Below, piece by piece: positions 7,804 to 16,422 of a stretch of DNA of 64,000 nucleotides (its first letter is position 1; each line of letters starts with the position of its first letter). The position numbers were made by a program, and so were the translations under genes. The notes beneath the pieces were generated by a model. That model saw nothing but the letters and a program-made list of their open reading frames with translations. It did no database searches and was not told where the DNA came from. The stretch lies in contig NZ_JBDFMM010000001.1 in assembly GCF_047238265.1 (NCBI RefSeq), forward strand, positions 4,588,001-4,652,000. Reading direction: 5' to 3'. This stretch comes from Paenibacillus_F sp047238265. GTDB taxonomy: Bacteria; Bacillota; Bacilli; Paenibacillales; NBRC-103111.

Positions 7804-9492
7804 TCAGCCGAGCCGATAAACCCTCGCTTCGTAAGGCCGCAGCTTGAGGACCCCGATATCTTCGCCGGAGACGGGATCGTAATTCGAAATCAGAAGCTCC
7901 GCGTCCTTCCCCTCCCCCAGCTCCTCCGGCCACGAAAACTCCGGCGTTCCGCCGAAAAAGTTCAGCACGACCAGCAGCTTCTCCCCGTCCAGCGTCCGCG
8001 TGTACGCATAAATTTCCGTGTCCAGCGGAAGCAGCAGCTTATACTCGCCGTATACGGCGACGGGGTGCTTTCTGCGAAGCGCGATCAGGCTCCGGTAATA
8101 GTGGTAGATGGAATCGGGATCGGCTGCCGCTGCGGCCGCGTTAATCTCGCGGTAGTTCCGGTTGACCTTCATCCACGGCTCCCCTGTCGTAAACCCCGCG
8201 TTAGCCGTACCGTCCCACTGCATGGGGGTGCGGGCGTTGTCCCGGCTTTTTTTCCAGATGGCCTTCATGATTTCGTCCTGGGGTTTGCCGAGCAGCTCCG
8301 CCTGCTTGTAGTAATTGATCGTTTCCACATCGCGGTAATCGCCGATCAGATCGAACGCGACATTGGTCATGCCGATTTCTTCCCCTTGAAAAATATACGG
8401 CGTCCCCTCCAGCGTCAGAAGAAACGTGGCCAGCATTTTGGCGGACTCCACCCGGTACCGGCCGTCATTTCCGAACCTCGAAACGGGGCGGGGCTGATCG
8501 TGATTGCCGAGATAGTTGGCGTTCCATCCTTTATCGTGAAGGACCGTCTGCCAGCGGCTCATCACCTTTTTCAGCTCCGGCAGGGTCCACGGCTTCGACT
8601 CCCATTTGCCCGTCCCGGCGGAAGCCGCATCCAGATTCATATGCTCGAACTGGAAAACCATGTTCAGCTCGTGGCGCTCGTCCCCCACGTATTCCAGTGC
8701 CTGCTCCGGACCGAGTCCGGACGTTTCGCCCACCGTCATGATGTCATAATCGAAAAGCACCTGGTCATGAAGCTTTTGCAGCAGCGTATGTACCTTCTCC
8801 AGATTGGAAAAAAGCTGATAAGCCTGCACGACGGGCAGATGCTTGGGATTATCGGCATCCGGCAGCCCCTGCGCTTTTACGATATGAGCGATGGCATCGA
8901 AGCGGAAACCGTCGACTCCTTTGCCGAGCCACCAATGCACCATCCGGAACAGCTCATCGACCATCGCCTCGTTCTCCCAGTTGAGGTCGGGCTGATGCTT
9001 CGAATACAGATGCATGTAATACTCGTCCGTCTCCGCGTCGTGCTCCCAAACGCTTCCGCTGAAGTAAGACTCCCAGTTGTTCGGAAAAAGTCCCTTTTCC
9101 CCCTGCCTCCAGATGTAATAGTCCCGTTTGGGGTTATCCCGGGAAGAGCGCGATTCTTTAAACCAGGCATGCTCGTCCGAGGTATGGTTCAGCACAAGAT
9201 CCATCATGATTTTCAGACCGCGCTTGCGCGCTTCCGCAAGAAGCTCATCGAAATCCTCCATGGTGCCGTACTGCGGATCAATTTCATAATAATCGCTGAT
9301 ATCATAGCCGTTGTCGGCACCCGGCGAGCTGTAAATGGGACACAGCCAGAGGACGTTGACTCCCAGCTCCGCAAGATAATCAAGCTTGGAAATAATCCCG
9401 CGCAGGTCTCCACGGCCGTCCCCGTCCGAATCCTTGAAGCTGGACGGATAAATTTGATACACGACACTTTCTTTCCACCACGTTTTGTTCAA
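7804..9492 (-). CDS. Alpha-glucosidase, GH13 (oligo-1,6-glucosidase/MalL-like)
   Basis: A 562-residue cytoplasmic glycosidase of GH13 subfamily 31. All four signature regions are present: DLVLNHTSDEHAWF, GFRFDAIAHI (nucleophile Asp), TVGETSG (acid/base Glu) and YLGNHDQPR. It hydrolyses short alpha-glucans. The residue after the nucleophile is Ala, whereas isomaltase-type enzymes usually carry Val; this hints at alpha-1,4 rather than alpha-1,6 preference (inference). The start is TTG at 9492, six bases after GGAGGG; the open frame runs further upstream, but that part overlaps gdh and has no similarity. It follows gdh by 20 bases and is probably cotranscribed. Confidence 0.9.
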   Translation of the reverse strand: MNKTWWKESVVYQIYPSSFKDSDGDGRGDLRGIISKLDYLAELGVNVLWLCPIYSSPGADNGYDISDYYEIDPQYGTMEDFDELLAEARKRGLKIMMDLVLNHTSDEHAWFKESRSSRDNPKRDYYIWRQGEKGLFPNNWESYFSGSVWEHDAETDEYYMHLYSKHQPDLNWENEAMVDELFRMVHWWLGKGVDGFRFDAIAHIVKAQGLPDADNPKHLPVVQAYQLFSNLEKVHTLLQKLHDQVLFDYDIMTVGETSGLGPEQALEYVGDERHELNMVFQFEHMNLDAASAGTGKWESKPWTLPELKKVMSRWQTVLHDKGWNANYLGNHDQPRPVSRFGNDGRYRVESAKMLATFLLTLEGTPYIFQGEEIGMTNVAFDLIGDYRDVETINYYKQAELLGKPQDEIMKAIWKKSRDNARTPMQWDGTANAGFTTGEPWMKVNRNYREINAAAAAADPDSIYHYYRSLIALRRKHPVAVYGEYKLLLPLDTEIYAYTRTLDGEKLLVVLNFFGGTPEFSWPEELGEGKDAELLISNYDPVSGEDIGVLKLRPYEARVYRLG

Positions 9493-9512
9493 GTGAATCC
9501 CTCCTCTCTCTG

Positions 9513-10298
9513 TCAGCCTTTTCCTCCCTGGAACGACGGATACTTGGTCATTCCTCCGTCCGCAAACAGCGTAATGCCGGTGACATAGCTGGACTCCGAC
9601 GATGCCAGCCAGGCGGCTACGGCCGCAATCTCTTCCGGTTTGCCGATATATCCCATCGGAATCAGGGCTTCCACACCGGCGCGCGCCTCCTCGTCGGCGA
9701 ATTTCGTTTCGTTGATGGGCGTATTGATGGCCCCCGGTCCGATATTGTTCACCCGGATCCCTTTGGGCGCGAATTCCAGCGCCAGCGTTTCGGTCATCAT
9801 TTTGATACCGCCCTTGCTCGCCGCATAATGGACGAAATGGGGCCACGGGATCATTTCGTGCACACTTGAAATGTTGATGACGGCCCCTCTGATTTCATGT
9901 TCCAGCATATAGGAAATAGCTTCCCGGCTGCCGAGAAACGCCCCGGTCAGGTTCACGTCCAGCACTTTGCGCCAATCGTCGGCGGACAGTTCCTGAGAAG
10001 GGACTTCATTCTCGATTCCAGCGTTGTTAATCATCACGTCCAAAGACCCGAAATGTTCGTGTGCGGCTTCGACAAGCTTCTTCACGTCCTCTTCTTTCGT
10101 CACGTCTCCCCGGAGCGCCAGCGCCCTGCCACCCGCGCCTTCCACTTCTTCGATCAAAGCGGGAATGCTTTCCTCGTGGCTCAAATAATTGATCAGAACA
10201 TTCGCTTTCTCTTGGCCGAAACGGACGGCGGCCGCTCTTCCTATCCCCGTGGACGCTCCTGTAATGACAATCGTCTTTCCTTCCAGATCCTTGTACAT
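9513..10298 (-). CDS. gdh: Glucose 1-dehydrogenase (SDR family)
   Basis: The 261-residue protein closely matches, from memory, B. megaterium/B. subtilis glucose dehydrogenase over its whole length. It starts MYKDLEGKTIVITGAS, has TGxxxGIG for NAD(P), NAGIEN, SSVHEMIPWPHFVHYAASKGG (Ser and the YxxxK catalytic pair) and ends with GITLFADGGMTKYPSFQ. It oxidises beta-D-glucose to gluconolactone. In Bacillus gdh is made in the forespore; no clear sigma-G site was seen here. AGGAGGT lies six bases before the ATG. The alpha-glucosidase downstream would supply its glucose, so the pair reads as one metabolic unit. Confidence 0.95.
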   Translation of the reverse strand: MYKDLEGKTIVITGASTGIGRAAAVRFGQEKANVLINYLSHEESIPALIEEVEGAGGRALALRGDVTKEEDVKKLVEAAHEHFGSLDVMINNAGIENEVPSQELSADDWRKVLDVNLTGAFLGSREAISYMLEHEIRGAVINISSVHEMIPWPHFVHYAASKGGIKMMTETLALEFAPKGIRVNNIGPGAINTPINETKFADEEARAGVEALIPMGYIGKPEEIAAVAAWLASSESSYVTGITLFADGGMTKYPSFQGGKG

Positions 10299-10380
10299 GG
10301 CGTTACCTCCTGAATGTCGGAATGCGGGCCTTATTGAAGACCTCCACCTTACTTACACGTTTCGGAAGGAAAAAACACAT

Positions 10381-10424
10381 AAAAAAAGAACAAACCCCGG
10401 CTCTAAAAAGCCTGGAGTTTGTTC
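10381..10424 (-). terminator. Intrinsic terminator after the YjcZ-like gene
   Basis: Minus-strand hairpin with outer arms GAACAAAC / GTTTGTTC and an inner AGGCT/AGCC pairing, followed by seven U. It ends the short transcript that starts upstream of 10594 and keeps it apart from gdh. Confidence 0.85.
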
Positions 10425-10471
10425 ATGAACGTTTACCGCCGTTGATCCGGCCGCCGGAACTTATAAGAGAA

Positions 10472-10594
10472 TTAGTACAGGAATGCGCGGGAAATGATAA
10501 CCAGCAGAATAAACAGAACCAGAATTGCACCCGCGCTCGTACCTATGCCCACGGGTTTTCCACAGCCTACGCCTACTCCTCCGTAATAACCCAT
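10472..10594 (-). CDS. YjcZ-like small spore membrane protein (40 aa)
   Basis: Forty residues: a Gly/Tyr-rich head (MGYYGGVGVGCGKPVGIG) followed by a hydrophobic segment, AILVLFILLVIISRAFLY. This matches the short YjcZ/YtzL sporulation family, whose members share a Gly-rich start and a FxLIVVLFILLIIV core. GAGGGG precedes the ATG by nine bases. A CATATAGTG sequence near 10640 resembles a sigma-K minus-10 box, but the minus-35 is weak. It has its own terminator. The role of the family is unknown beyond sporulation-linked expression. Confidence 0.8.
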   Translation of the reverse strand: MGYYGGVGVGCGKPVGIGTSAGAILVLFILLVIISRAFLY

Positions 10595-10779
10595 CTTTCG
10601 TATCCCCTCTCGGTGAGTTATTGTCTTACCGTACACTATATGTGGGTGCGAAAAGATGGAGTGGACGTCAGCCCGCATTCGTTCAAAATGAACGCTATTC
10701 CGCCGGAGCCTACTCCAGGTTCTACTGGGGGGATTCTACTGAGGGGTTCTGCTGGCGGTCCTTTGGGGAGTCAGCGGAG

Positions 10780-11643
10780 TTACAGACGCTTTTTTAACGT
10801 GAGCACCGTCAGTTCCGGCCGGCACCAGAACCTCACGGGGTGCAGGGTCATCCCTATCCCCCGGTTCGTATACACGTGAAGCTTGCCGCCGCCGAGTTTG
10901 TATAAGCCGTCGACGTACTTGCGGCCGTACATCGGCGTCGTAATCGCGCCGTAGAAAGGCAGCCGCACCTGCCCGCCGTGGCTGTGCCCGGACAGCTGCA
11001 TATCGACCGGTGCCTTCAGCGCGATATCCGCGAAATCCGGCGCATGGGAGAGCAGGAGCACGAAGTCGTCTGCGCGTGCGCCCTTCAGCGCCCGGTTCAA
11101 ATCCGGGCGGCCTTCCCACATGTCGTCAACGCCGGCCACCCGTATCAGCGACCGGTCTTTGCCGACCGCGACGGACCGGTTCGTGAGCAGCTCGAAGCCA
11201 CCCGGCTTCAGCACCTTCTCCGTCTCGCCGGGAGTGCCGTAATAATCGTGATTGCCAAGCACCGCGAATTTACCGAGCGGAGCTTTGAGCGCAGCCAGTG
11301 CCTGGCTGACTGCCGGAGCTTCGTACACGCGGTAATCGTACAAATCACCGGTGAAGCACAGCAAATCCGGCTTGAGCGCGTTGATCCTATCCACCAGCTG
11401 CGGAAGGTCTTTCGGCGCCAGATAAGGGCCGATGTGAACATCGCTGAACTGGACGACACGTACGCCATCGAACGCCTGCGGCAGCCGTTCCAGCTCCAGC
11501 CGGACATGCTTGGTACGGATCCAGTGCGGCTCGGCAAACCGCGCGTATCCGTAGGAAACAAAAGGGGCTGCCAACAAAGCGCCTGCCACAAATCTGCCTT
11601 TTGCCAGAAAGGCTCTGCGTGTCATCTTCGGATTGGGGTCCAT
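10780..11643 (-). CDS. Tat-exported metallophosphoesterase (YkuE-like)
   Basis: 287 residues. The N-terminus MTRRAFLAKGRF followed by a hydrophobic run is a twin-arginine signal. The calcineurin-type metal motifs follow in order: SDVHIGP, TGDLYDYR, GNHDYYG, LLSHAPD and SGHSHGGQ. B. subtilis YkuE has the same layout and is an exported Tat substrate bound in the wall; its physiological substrate is not settled. The two-metal site would be loaded before export, which fits Tat. The ATG follows an AAGGAAA site. It stands alone, with a hairpin upstream at 11787-11817. Confidence 0.88.
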   Translation of the reverse strand: MDPNPKMTRRAFLAKGRFVAGALLAAPFVSYGYARFAEPHWIRTKHVRLELERLPQAFDGVRVVQFSDVHIGPYLAPKDLPQLVDRINALKPDLLCFTGDLYDYRVYEAPAVSQALAALKAPLGKFAVLGNHDYYGTPGETEKVLKPGGFELLTNRSVAVGKDRSLIRVAGVDDMWEGRPDLNRALKGARADDFVLLLSHAPDFADIALKAPVDMQLSGHSHGGQVRLPFYGAITTPMYGRKYVDGLYKLGGGKLHVYTNRGIGMTLHPVRFWCRPELTVLTLKKRL

Positions 11644-11786
11644 CGTGTTTCCTTTTCCTTTCTCCGGTATTATTTGTACCCGATTTTACCATGTCTCCTG
11701 CCGGAAGGCCAAAAGTGCAGGGGTTCTCTTTCTTCCGCATAGTTAGCGCAGCGGAAAAAACGCCCAAAAACAGAAAATAGAAACAG

Positions 11787-11817
11787 AAGAACCCGCCAGC
11801 CATGCTGACGGGTTCTT
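11787..11817. terminator. Hairpin, possible bidirectional terminator
   Basis: A 14-bp stem with one mismatch (AAGAACCCGCCAGC with GCTGACGGGTTCTT, loop CAT) lies between the phosphoesterase gene and the AT-richer gap before crtO. The flanks are only moderately U-rich on either strand, so the direction is uncertain; ending the crtQ-crtO transcript is the likeliest use. Confidence 0.5.
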
Positions 11818-12194
11818 CTTATGTTCGTTTTACTGCCTGTAGCGGTTATGTGTCCATCTGCTTCTTCCTTGTGCCATGGCTACTATGGCGGAAAGAAACC
11901 CACTGCCGTTTCTATAGAAAATGTCGTTAGTATGCTCATATAGAAGGCTCGAAGAAACGGCCTTGTTTTCTAGTTCCTAATGATCTCTGAATAAAGAAAT
12001 GACCAATTAGTGTTCCTAAAACAATGAAAGCCCTGCCTCTCTTTCATCCTTGCGGCTCCGATGACCGCGCCAGTGTGAATCAAGTAACACGGTAAACAAA
12101 TTCTTAGGGTTGTTGGAATTTGATTCGGTGGAGGAATGTTATTCATAAAAGAGGAACTAAAAAAGAGGGTTTAACAATACAATTACACATTATA
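11818..12194. other. Non-coding gap after crtO
   Basis: About 375 bases of AT-richer sequence with stops in all frames. I see no gene, RNA motif or clear promoter here. Confidence 0.5.
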
Positions 12195-12716
12195 TCACAG
12201 GTGGTTAGCATTTTTCAACACCCAATTTTGATCAGACGCGCTCATCCGCTGCAAAACCCGCTCCAGGCGGATTCGATTATAGCGCTGGGCAAGTACACAG
12301 GGCACATTAACAAGTACGGCATAAACCAGCATAATAACGCCCACCCACGCCTCATTCCATAGAAAAAAGAGCGGCGCCGGCAGCATCACCAGGTAATGGG
12401 TAAACTCGGCCCGGCGTGATTCGGCAATAAACGTTCGGAAATAAGCCGGATTTTTGGCCGCCAGATGTTTTTTGGCAAATCCGCCCTTGAAAACGTCGCC
12501 GCCGTCCGGCAGAAGTCCTTTCCACGCCTTGATGCGGAAGACACGTTCGTAAAACTTCCCGCTTTTCTCCCATCCCCGCTGACTGTACAAAGCACGGTCC
12601 TCCAAAAAATGTTCGGCCGGAATCCGGAAAGCCCCATAAGAAATAAGAAGGTGAAAAAATAGCCAAGCCGCCGTATTGATCACCACCGTCCATAACGGCG
12701 TAAACACAATGAGCAT
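12195..12716 (-). CDS. crtO: Glycosyl-4,4'-diaponeurosporenoate acyltransferase CrtO
   Basis: 173 residues with two N-terminal and C-terminal membrane segments and the CrtO pattern FRIPAEHF, then GKFYERVFRIKAWKGLLPDG, KKHL, and ESRRAEFTHY with VPCVLAQRYNRIRL near the end. In Staphylococcus aureus CrtO adds the acyl chain to the glucosyl carotenoid in the last step to staphyloxanthin. The ATG overlaps the crtQ stop (TGATG), so translation is coupled. Identification is by remembered similarity to the S. aureus protein and by neighbours. Confidence 0.9.
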   Translation of the reverse strand: MLIVFTPLWTVVINTAAWLFFHLLISYGAFRIPAEHFLEDRALYSQRGWEKSGKFYERVFRIKAWKGLLPDGGDVFKGGFAKKHLAAKNPAYFRTFIAESRRAEFTHYLVMLPAPLFFLWNEAWVGVIMLVYAVLVNVPCVLAQRYNRIRLERVLQRMSASDQNWVLKNANHL

Positions 12717-14365
12717 CAGGACGCCCCCCGATTCTTAGTTACGGAAATATCTCTTCCTTTCCAGGAGACCCGTTTTCTTAGAAAGGTCAGAACCGCCGAC
12801 CAGCCGAACAGGCCGAAGAAAAAAATTAACGGCACCGGATACAATAAGCCCGTCAGCAAGTGAAAATTTCCGGTTCTTCGCAGCAAAATCGTTATTTGCA
12901 GCGCATAAGCGGTGTAGATCAGCGCCGCAATAAGCAGCGGCTGGCCCGCGCCGGTCTTCGGAATGACGGGCTGCACGGCCGATGCCGCAGAGACAGCAAA
13001 TCCGACCGTACTCGCAGGCCGTACGTCATCGACCGGGGCTGACGCACCTGGCCGCCCGACAGACACCGCTGCGGAAACCGGCGTCACGGCCTCGGTGACG
13101 GACGAGGCGGGCTTGGCAGCCGAATCGGCAGCGGACCGGCTGACGGACGAGGCAAGCTTGGCGGCCGAATCGGCAGCGGACCGGCTGACGGACGAGGCGG
13201 GCTTGGCAGCCGAATCAGCAGCGGACCGGCTGACGGACGAGGCAAGCTTGGCGGCTGAATCGGCAGCGGACCGGCTGACGGACGAGACGGGCTTGGCGGC
13301 CGAATCGGCAGCGGACCGGCTGACGGACGAGGCGGGCTTGGCAGCCGAATCAGCAGCGGACCGGCTGACGGACGAGGCAAGCTTGGCGGCTGAATCGGCA
13401 GCGGACCGGCTGACGGACGAGACGGGCTTGGCGGCCGAATCGGCAGCGGACCGGCTGACGGACATCGCCGCCGTGACGGCCGTTTCCCCCAGCCGGATGC
13501 CGGCCGAAGCTCCGCCGGCCAGCCACAGCACGACGGCCAGCAAAACCGGCAGCGCCGTCGTCCGTGCTCCCGAGGCGAAGCTTTTGCTCCAGCCTCGCAC
13601 GAGAGACCCCATGCCTTCCGGATACATCCGGAAGGCGACGGTACCGCGGCCCGCCCGGCAGACGAGCGGCAGGCCCGATGCCTGGAACCGGCGGCCGAGC
13701 GCCAGGTTCTCGAGCACTTCGCCCCGCACGGCCCAGTGGCCTCCGGCGGCGGTGTAATCGGCCCTGCTGCATACGATGCAGGGCCCGAAGGACGCCTTCG
13801 GCGCGACCATGTCGCCGAAGGGAGTGAACGCGGCTGTCGAAGCCGGCACGATGAGGTTGAAGAAGGCCGACAAGTGCTCGTACGGCCTCTTCACCTCATG
13901 GTACGGCTGCACCGACAGCAGCCCGCCCTTTCGCGCCTGCACGGCGAGCAGGCGCTCCAGCCCGTCTTCCTCGAGGCGGATGTCCGCATCGAGGAAGACG
14001 AAGACGCTCCCGCGGGCAGCCTCAGTCCCGCGGTGGCACGCCCACGGCTTGCCGAGCCAGCCGGCCGGCAGCGGGCCCGGAGCTACCACGCGGGCCCCGC
14101 TCCTGCGGGCAAGCGCGGCTGTGCCGTCGGTGGATCCGTCGTCGACGACGATGATCTCGCCGGGTGGAACGCTCTGCGCCGCGAGTGACGCCAGCAGCGG
14201 AGGGAGGCGCCCCTCCTCGTTGCGCGCGGGCACGATGACCGACACGTGCCGGCCGCCGGACGGACTCTTCCTCTCCGCCGGACTGATGCGGCACACGCCG
14301 GTCCTCCAGAGCAGGAACCACCCCGTCACCCAGCCGAGTATTACAATGATCGAGCCGTAGAGCAT
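12716..14365 (-). CDS. crtQ: 4,4'-Diaponeurosporenoate glycosyltransferase CrtQ with large repeat insert
   Basis: A membrane GT2 glycosyltransferase. Residues 1-20 are a membrane segment; the catalytic domain has VSVIVPARNEEGRL, VVDDGSTDGT, FLDADIRLE and GWSKSF. It glucosylates the carotenoid acid before CrtO acts. The length is 549 residues where CrtQ usually has about 375. The extra comes from residues about 300-423, eight copies of a 15-residue Ser/Ala repeat (SVSRSAADSAAKPVS and variants), plus a further Ala/Val-rich stretch. The insert lies between two membrane segments (about 272-290 and 478-500), so it is probably outside the membrane. First gene of a crtQ-crtO operon, divergent from crtP. 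Confidence 0.88.
   Translation of the reverse strand: MLYGSIIVILGWVTGWFLLWRTGVCRISPAERKSPSGGRHVSVIVPARNEEGRLPPLLASLAAQSVPPGEIIVVDDGSTDGTAALARRSGARVVAPGPLPAGWLGKPWACHRGTEAARGSVFVFLDADIRLEEDGLERLLAVQARKGGLLSVQPYHEVKRPYEHLSAFFNLIVPASTAAFTPFGDMVAPKASFGPCIVCSRADYTAAGGHWAVRGEVLENLALGRRFQASGLPLVCRAGRGTVAFRMYPEGMGSLVRGWSKSFASGARTTALPVLLAVVLWLAGGASAGIRLGETAVTAAMSVSRSAADSAAKPVSSVSRSAADSAAKLASSVSRSAADSAAKPASSVSRSAADSAAKPVSSVSRSAADSAAKLASSVSRSAADSAAKPASSVSRSAADSAAKLASSVSRSAADSAAKPASSVTEAVTPVSAAVSVGRPGASAPVDDVRPASTVGFAVSAASAVQPVIPKTGAGQPLLIAALIYTAYALQITILLRRTGNFHLLTGLLYPVPLIFFFGLFGWSAVLTFLRKRVSWKGRDISVTKNRGAS
13099..13463. repeat. 45-bp in-frame tandem repeat inside crtQ (about 8 copies)
   Basis: Eight near-identical 45-bp units, each containing GCGGACCGGCTGACGGACGA and then GGCAGCCGAATCGGCA on the plus strand. 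Because 45 is a multiple of three the crtQ frame is kept, and units differ at a few positions (AAGCTT or GGGCTT; GCGG or GCAG). Variants alternate in blocks, as expected from unequal crossing over. Confidence 0.97.
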
Positions 14366-14712
14366 GAATTCCCTTCTCCCTCCGGATTCAACTGTAATTT
14401 GCCGGTGTATGTATACGTAACGGTTATTTTTGACAAACCTTATACAAACAAATTACAACCCGGGAGAAGCCTTGTCAACATACCGTCCTTTTTCAAGAAA
14501 AACCCATGAACAAACTTGGCCGGGTAGAAGTGTAAGTCGGGGAGGTTACGGTTTACGGTTTACGGTTTACGGTTTACGGTTTACGGTTTACGGTTTGCGG
14601 TCTGCGGTTTACGGTCTATGCACTATCATCTGCGGTCCGTGAATTCCCCATCCGTCACCCCCGAGTGCGTAGACGCACAATCCAGTTACATATCCGAATG
14701 GAGGGTTAACAC
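14366..14712. other. Divergent intergenic region between crtQ and crtP
   Basis: Holds the start signals for both crt transcripts. TTGACA occurs on the plus strand at 14430 and on the minus strand at 14478, but neither has a convincing minus-10 at the right distance. The heptamer array at 14544-14615 lies between these and crtP. No operator could be defined. Confidence 0.4.
14544..14615 (+). repeat. Heptanucleotide array (GGTTTAC)n, copy 1
   Basis: About ten units of GGTTTAC on the plus strand, the first one base short and the last few degenerate (GGTTTGC, GGTCTGC). The same heptamer array occurs at 32907 and 54905 in the same orientation. It sits upstream of crtP. Confidence 0.97.
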
Positions 14713-16221
14713 ATGAGTAAAAAAGTTGCAGTCATAGGAGGCGGCCTCGGCGGTCTTTCCGCCGCGATCCGTCTGGCGTCCGACGGGCACAAGGTCACCG
14801 TTCTGGAGAAAAGCGCCCGGGTCGGAGGCAAGCTGAATCAGCGCAGCGGCCAAGGATATACGTTTGACACGGGCCCCTCCATATTAACGATGCCGTGGGT
14901 GCTGGAGCAGCTTTTTGCCAGCGCGGGACGCAAGGTGGAGGACTACATGACCTTCGTGAGGATTGAACCGCAGTGGCGCACCTTTTTCGAAGACGGAGTC
15001 CAAATCGATGTAACGAGCGATCTTCCCGCGCTTTTGGAAGAAATCCGCAAGGTGTCTCCGGCGGACGCCTCCTCCTTCCTCAGCTATGTCCAATATTGTC
15101 AGGACATGTACGAACTGACCCAAAAAAGCTTTTACAAACGCAGCTTGGCGGGTCTCGGCGATATGCGCAGCCTGCACACGCTGAAAGATCTTATTGCCAT
15201 GAATCCTCTGAAATCGATGGATCAGACGACCGGCAAATTTCTGAAGGATAAGCATCTGCAGCAGCTGTTTAATTTTTTCATTATGTATATCGGCTCCTCC
15301 CCCTATCAGGCACCCGCCATTTTGCACCAGCTTATTTATGTCCAGCTCGGGCTCGGCATTTATTACGTGGAAGGCGGCATGTACAATATTGCCCGGGGAA
15401 TGCAGAAGCTTTGCGGCGAGCTCGGAGTCGAGATACGCACGGATGCTCCCGTTGCTCAAATTTTAACGGAAGGGTCCCTTGCTGCGGGTGTACGGCTGTC
15501 GGACGGTGAAGTCGTCGAAGCCGATCTCGTCGTGTCCAACCTGGAAGCCGTGCCCGCCCATCGGTACCTGCTTAACGAGCATACGGGCGCGAAGCAGACC
15601 GAAACCAAACTGAAAGAGAAATACGTGCCGACGGTTTCCGGTCTTGTTCTCCTGCTCGGGGTGGATAAAATCAGCGAAAGTCTCGCTCATCACAACTTTT
15701 TCTTCTCCGAAGATCCGGCCCAAGAATTCCGGCAAATTTTCGAAGAAGGCAGAATGGCGGACGATCCGACCGTATACATCGGGATCTCATCCAAGTCCGA
15801 TCCGACCCAGGCCCCCGAAGGCCGCGAGAATCTGTTCGTCCTGACGCATGTCCCCCCTCTCAAGGAAGGGGAAACCTGGGCTTCTCATAAAGACGCCTAC
15901 CGCGAAGTTGTATTGAACAAGCTGGAACGGATGGGCCTGACGGGACTTAGGGAACATATCGAATTCGAATATACATTCACACCCGATGATATTCAATCGC
16001 TCTACGGATCTAACGGAGGCTCCATATACGGCGTCGCCACGGACCGCAAGCTGAACGGCGGCTTTAAAATTCCGAGCCGGAGCGAGCTGCTCGGCAATCT
16101 CTACTTCGTCGGAGGCTCGACTCATCCGGGCGGCGGCGTACCGATGGTGACACTATCCGGTCAGCTTACGGCCGACCTGATTGCGGAGGACTTGCAGCGG
16201 AGCACGGAGAAAACCGGCTGA
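14713..16221 (+). CDS. crtP: 4,4'-Diaponeurosporene oxygenase (CrtP/CrtNb type carotenoid oxidase)
   Basis: A 502-residue FAD enzyme. KVAVIGGGLGGLSAAIRLAS is the dinucleotide-binding start, and YFVGGSTHPGGGVPMVTLSG is the C-terminal flavin motif of the phytoene-desaturase superfamily. Several blocks favour CrtP over the desaturase CrtN: GPSILTMPW, AHHNFFFSEDP, DDPTVYI and GSIYGVATDRKLNGGFK all match S. aureus CrtP as remembered. CrtP oxidises the terminal methyl of diaponeurosporene to the acid used by CrtQ. No crtM or crtN lies in the window. GGAGGG precedes the ATG by seven bases. Confidence 0.88.
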   Translation: MSKKVAVIGGGLGGLSAAIRLASDGHKVTVLEKSARVGGKLNQRSGQGYTFDTGPSILTMPWVLEQLFASAGRKVEDYMTFVRIEPQWRTFFEDGVQIDVTSDLPALLEEIRKVSPADASSFLSYVQYCQDMYELTQKSFYKRSLAGLGDMRSLHTLKDLIAMNPLKSMDQTTGKFLKDKHLQQLFNFFIMYIGSSPYQAPAILHQLIYVQLGLGIYYVEGGMYNIARGMQKLCGELGVEIRTDAPVAQILTEGSLAAGVRLSDGEVVEADLVVSNLEAVPAHRYLLNEHTGAKQTETKLKEKYVPTVSGLVLLLGVDKISESLAHHNFFFSEDPAQEFRQIFEEGRMADDPTVYIGISSKSDPTQAPEGRENLFVLTHVPPLKEGETWASHKDAYREVVLNKLERMGLTGLREHIEFEYTFTPDDIQSLYGSNGGSIYGVATDRKLNGGFKIPSRSELLGNLYFVGGSTHPGGGVPMVTLSGQLTADLIAEDLQRSTEKTG

Positions 16222-16380
16222 AGCGACATTCACTCTCGCTGCGGGGGTGATCCGTCTCGGGCCACACTTGGCGTAAGTCTCACCCGGCAGACCTACTGCC
16301 CGTGCAAGAACCTCGCCAAGGTGTCTCAAACGGTCATCGCGTGCAGCCATCCGTGAGCCTTTTGCCGGCGGGAACAAACC

Positions 16381-16419
16381 AAAAAGAGCAAACATCCCTT
16401 AGGGACGCTTGCTCTTTTT
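16381..16419. terminator. Bidirectional terminator between crtP and the AI-2E gene
   Basis: Stem AAAAAGAGCAA / TTGCTCTTTTT with an inner ATCCC/GGGA pairing. It has U-runs on both strands and separates two convergent genes. Confidence 0.85.
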
Positions 16420-16422
16420 GAT

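Noticed and set aside
12963..13757. A plus-strand protein with Thr-Asp-Glu-Ala repeats
   Set aside because: It is the complement of the 45-bp repeat in crtQ; no ribosome site or similarity, and crtQ has clear domains.
14430..14478. Divergent TTGACA promoters for crtP and crtQ
   Set aside because: Both minus-35-like hexamers exist but the bases 17 away are poor minus-10 matches, so they were not listed as promoters.
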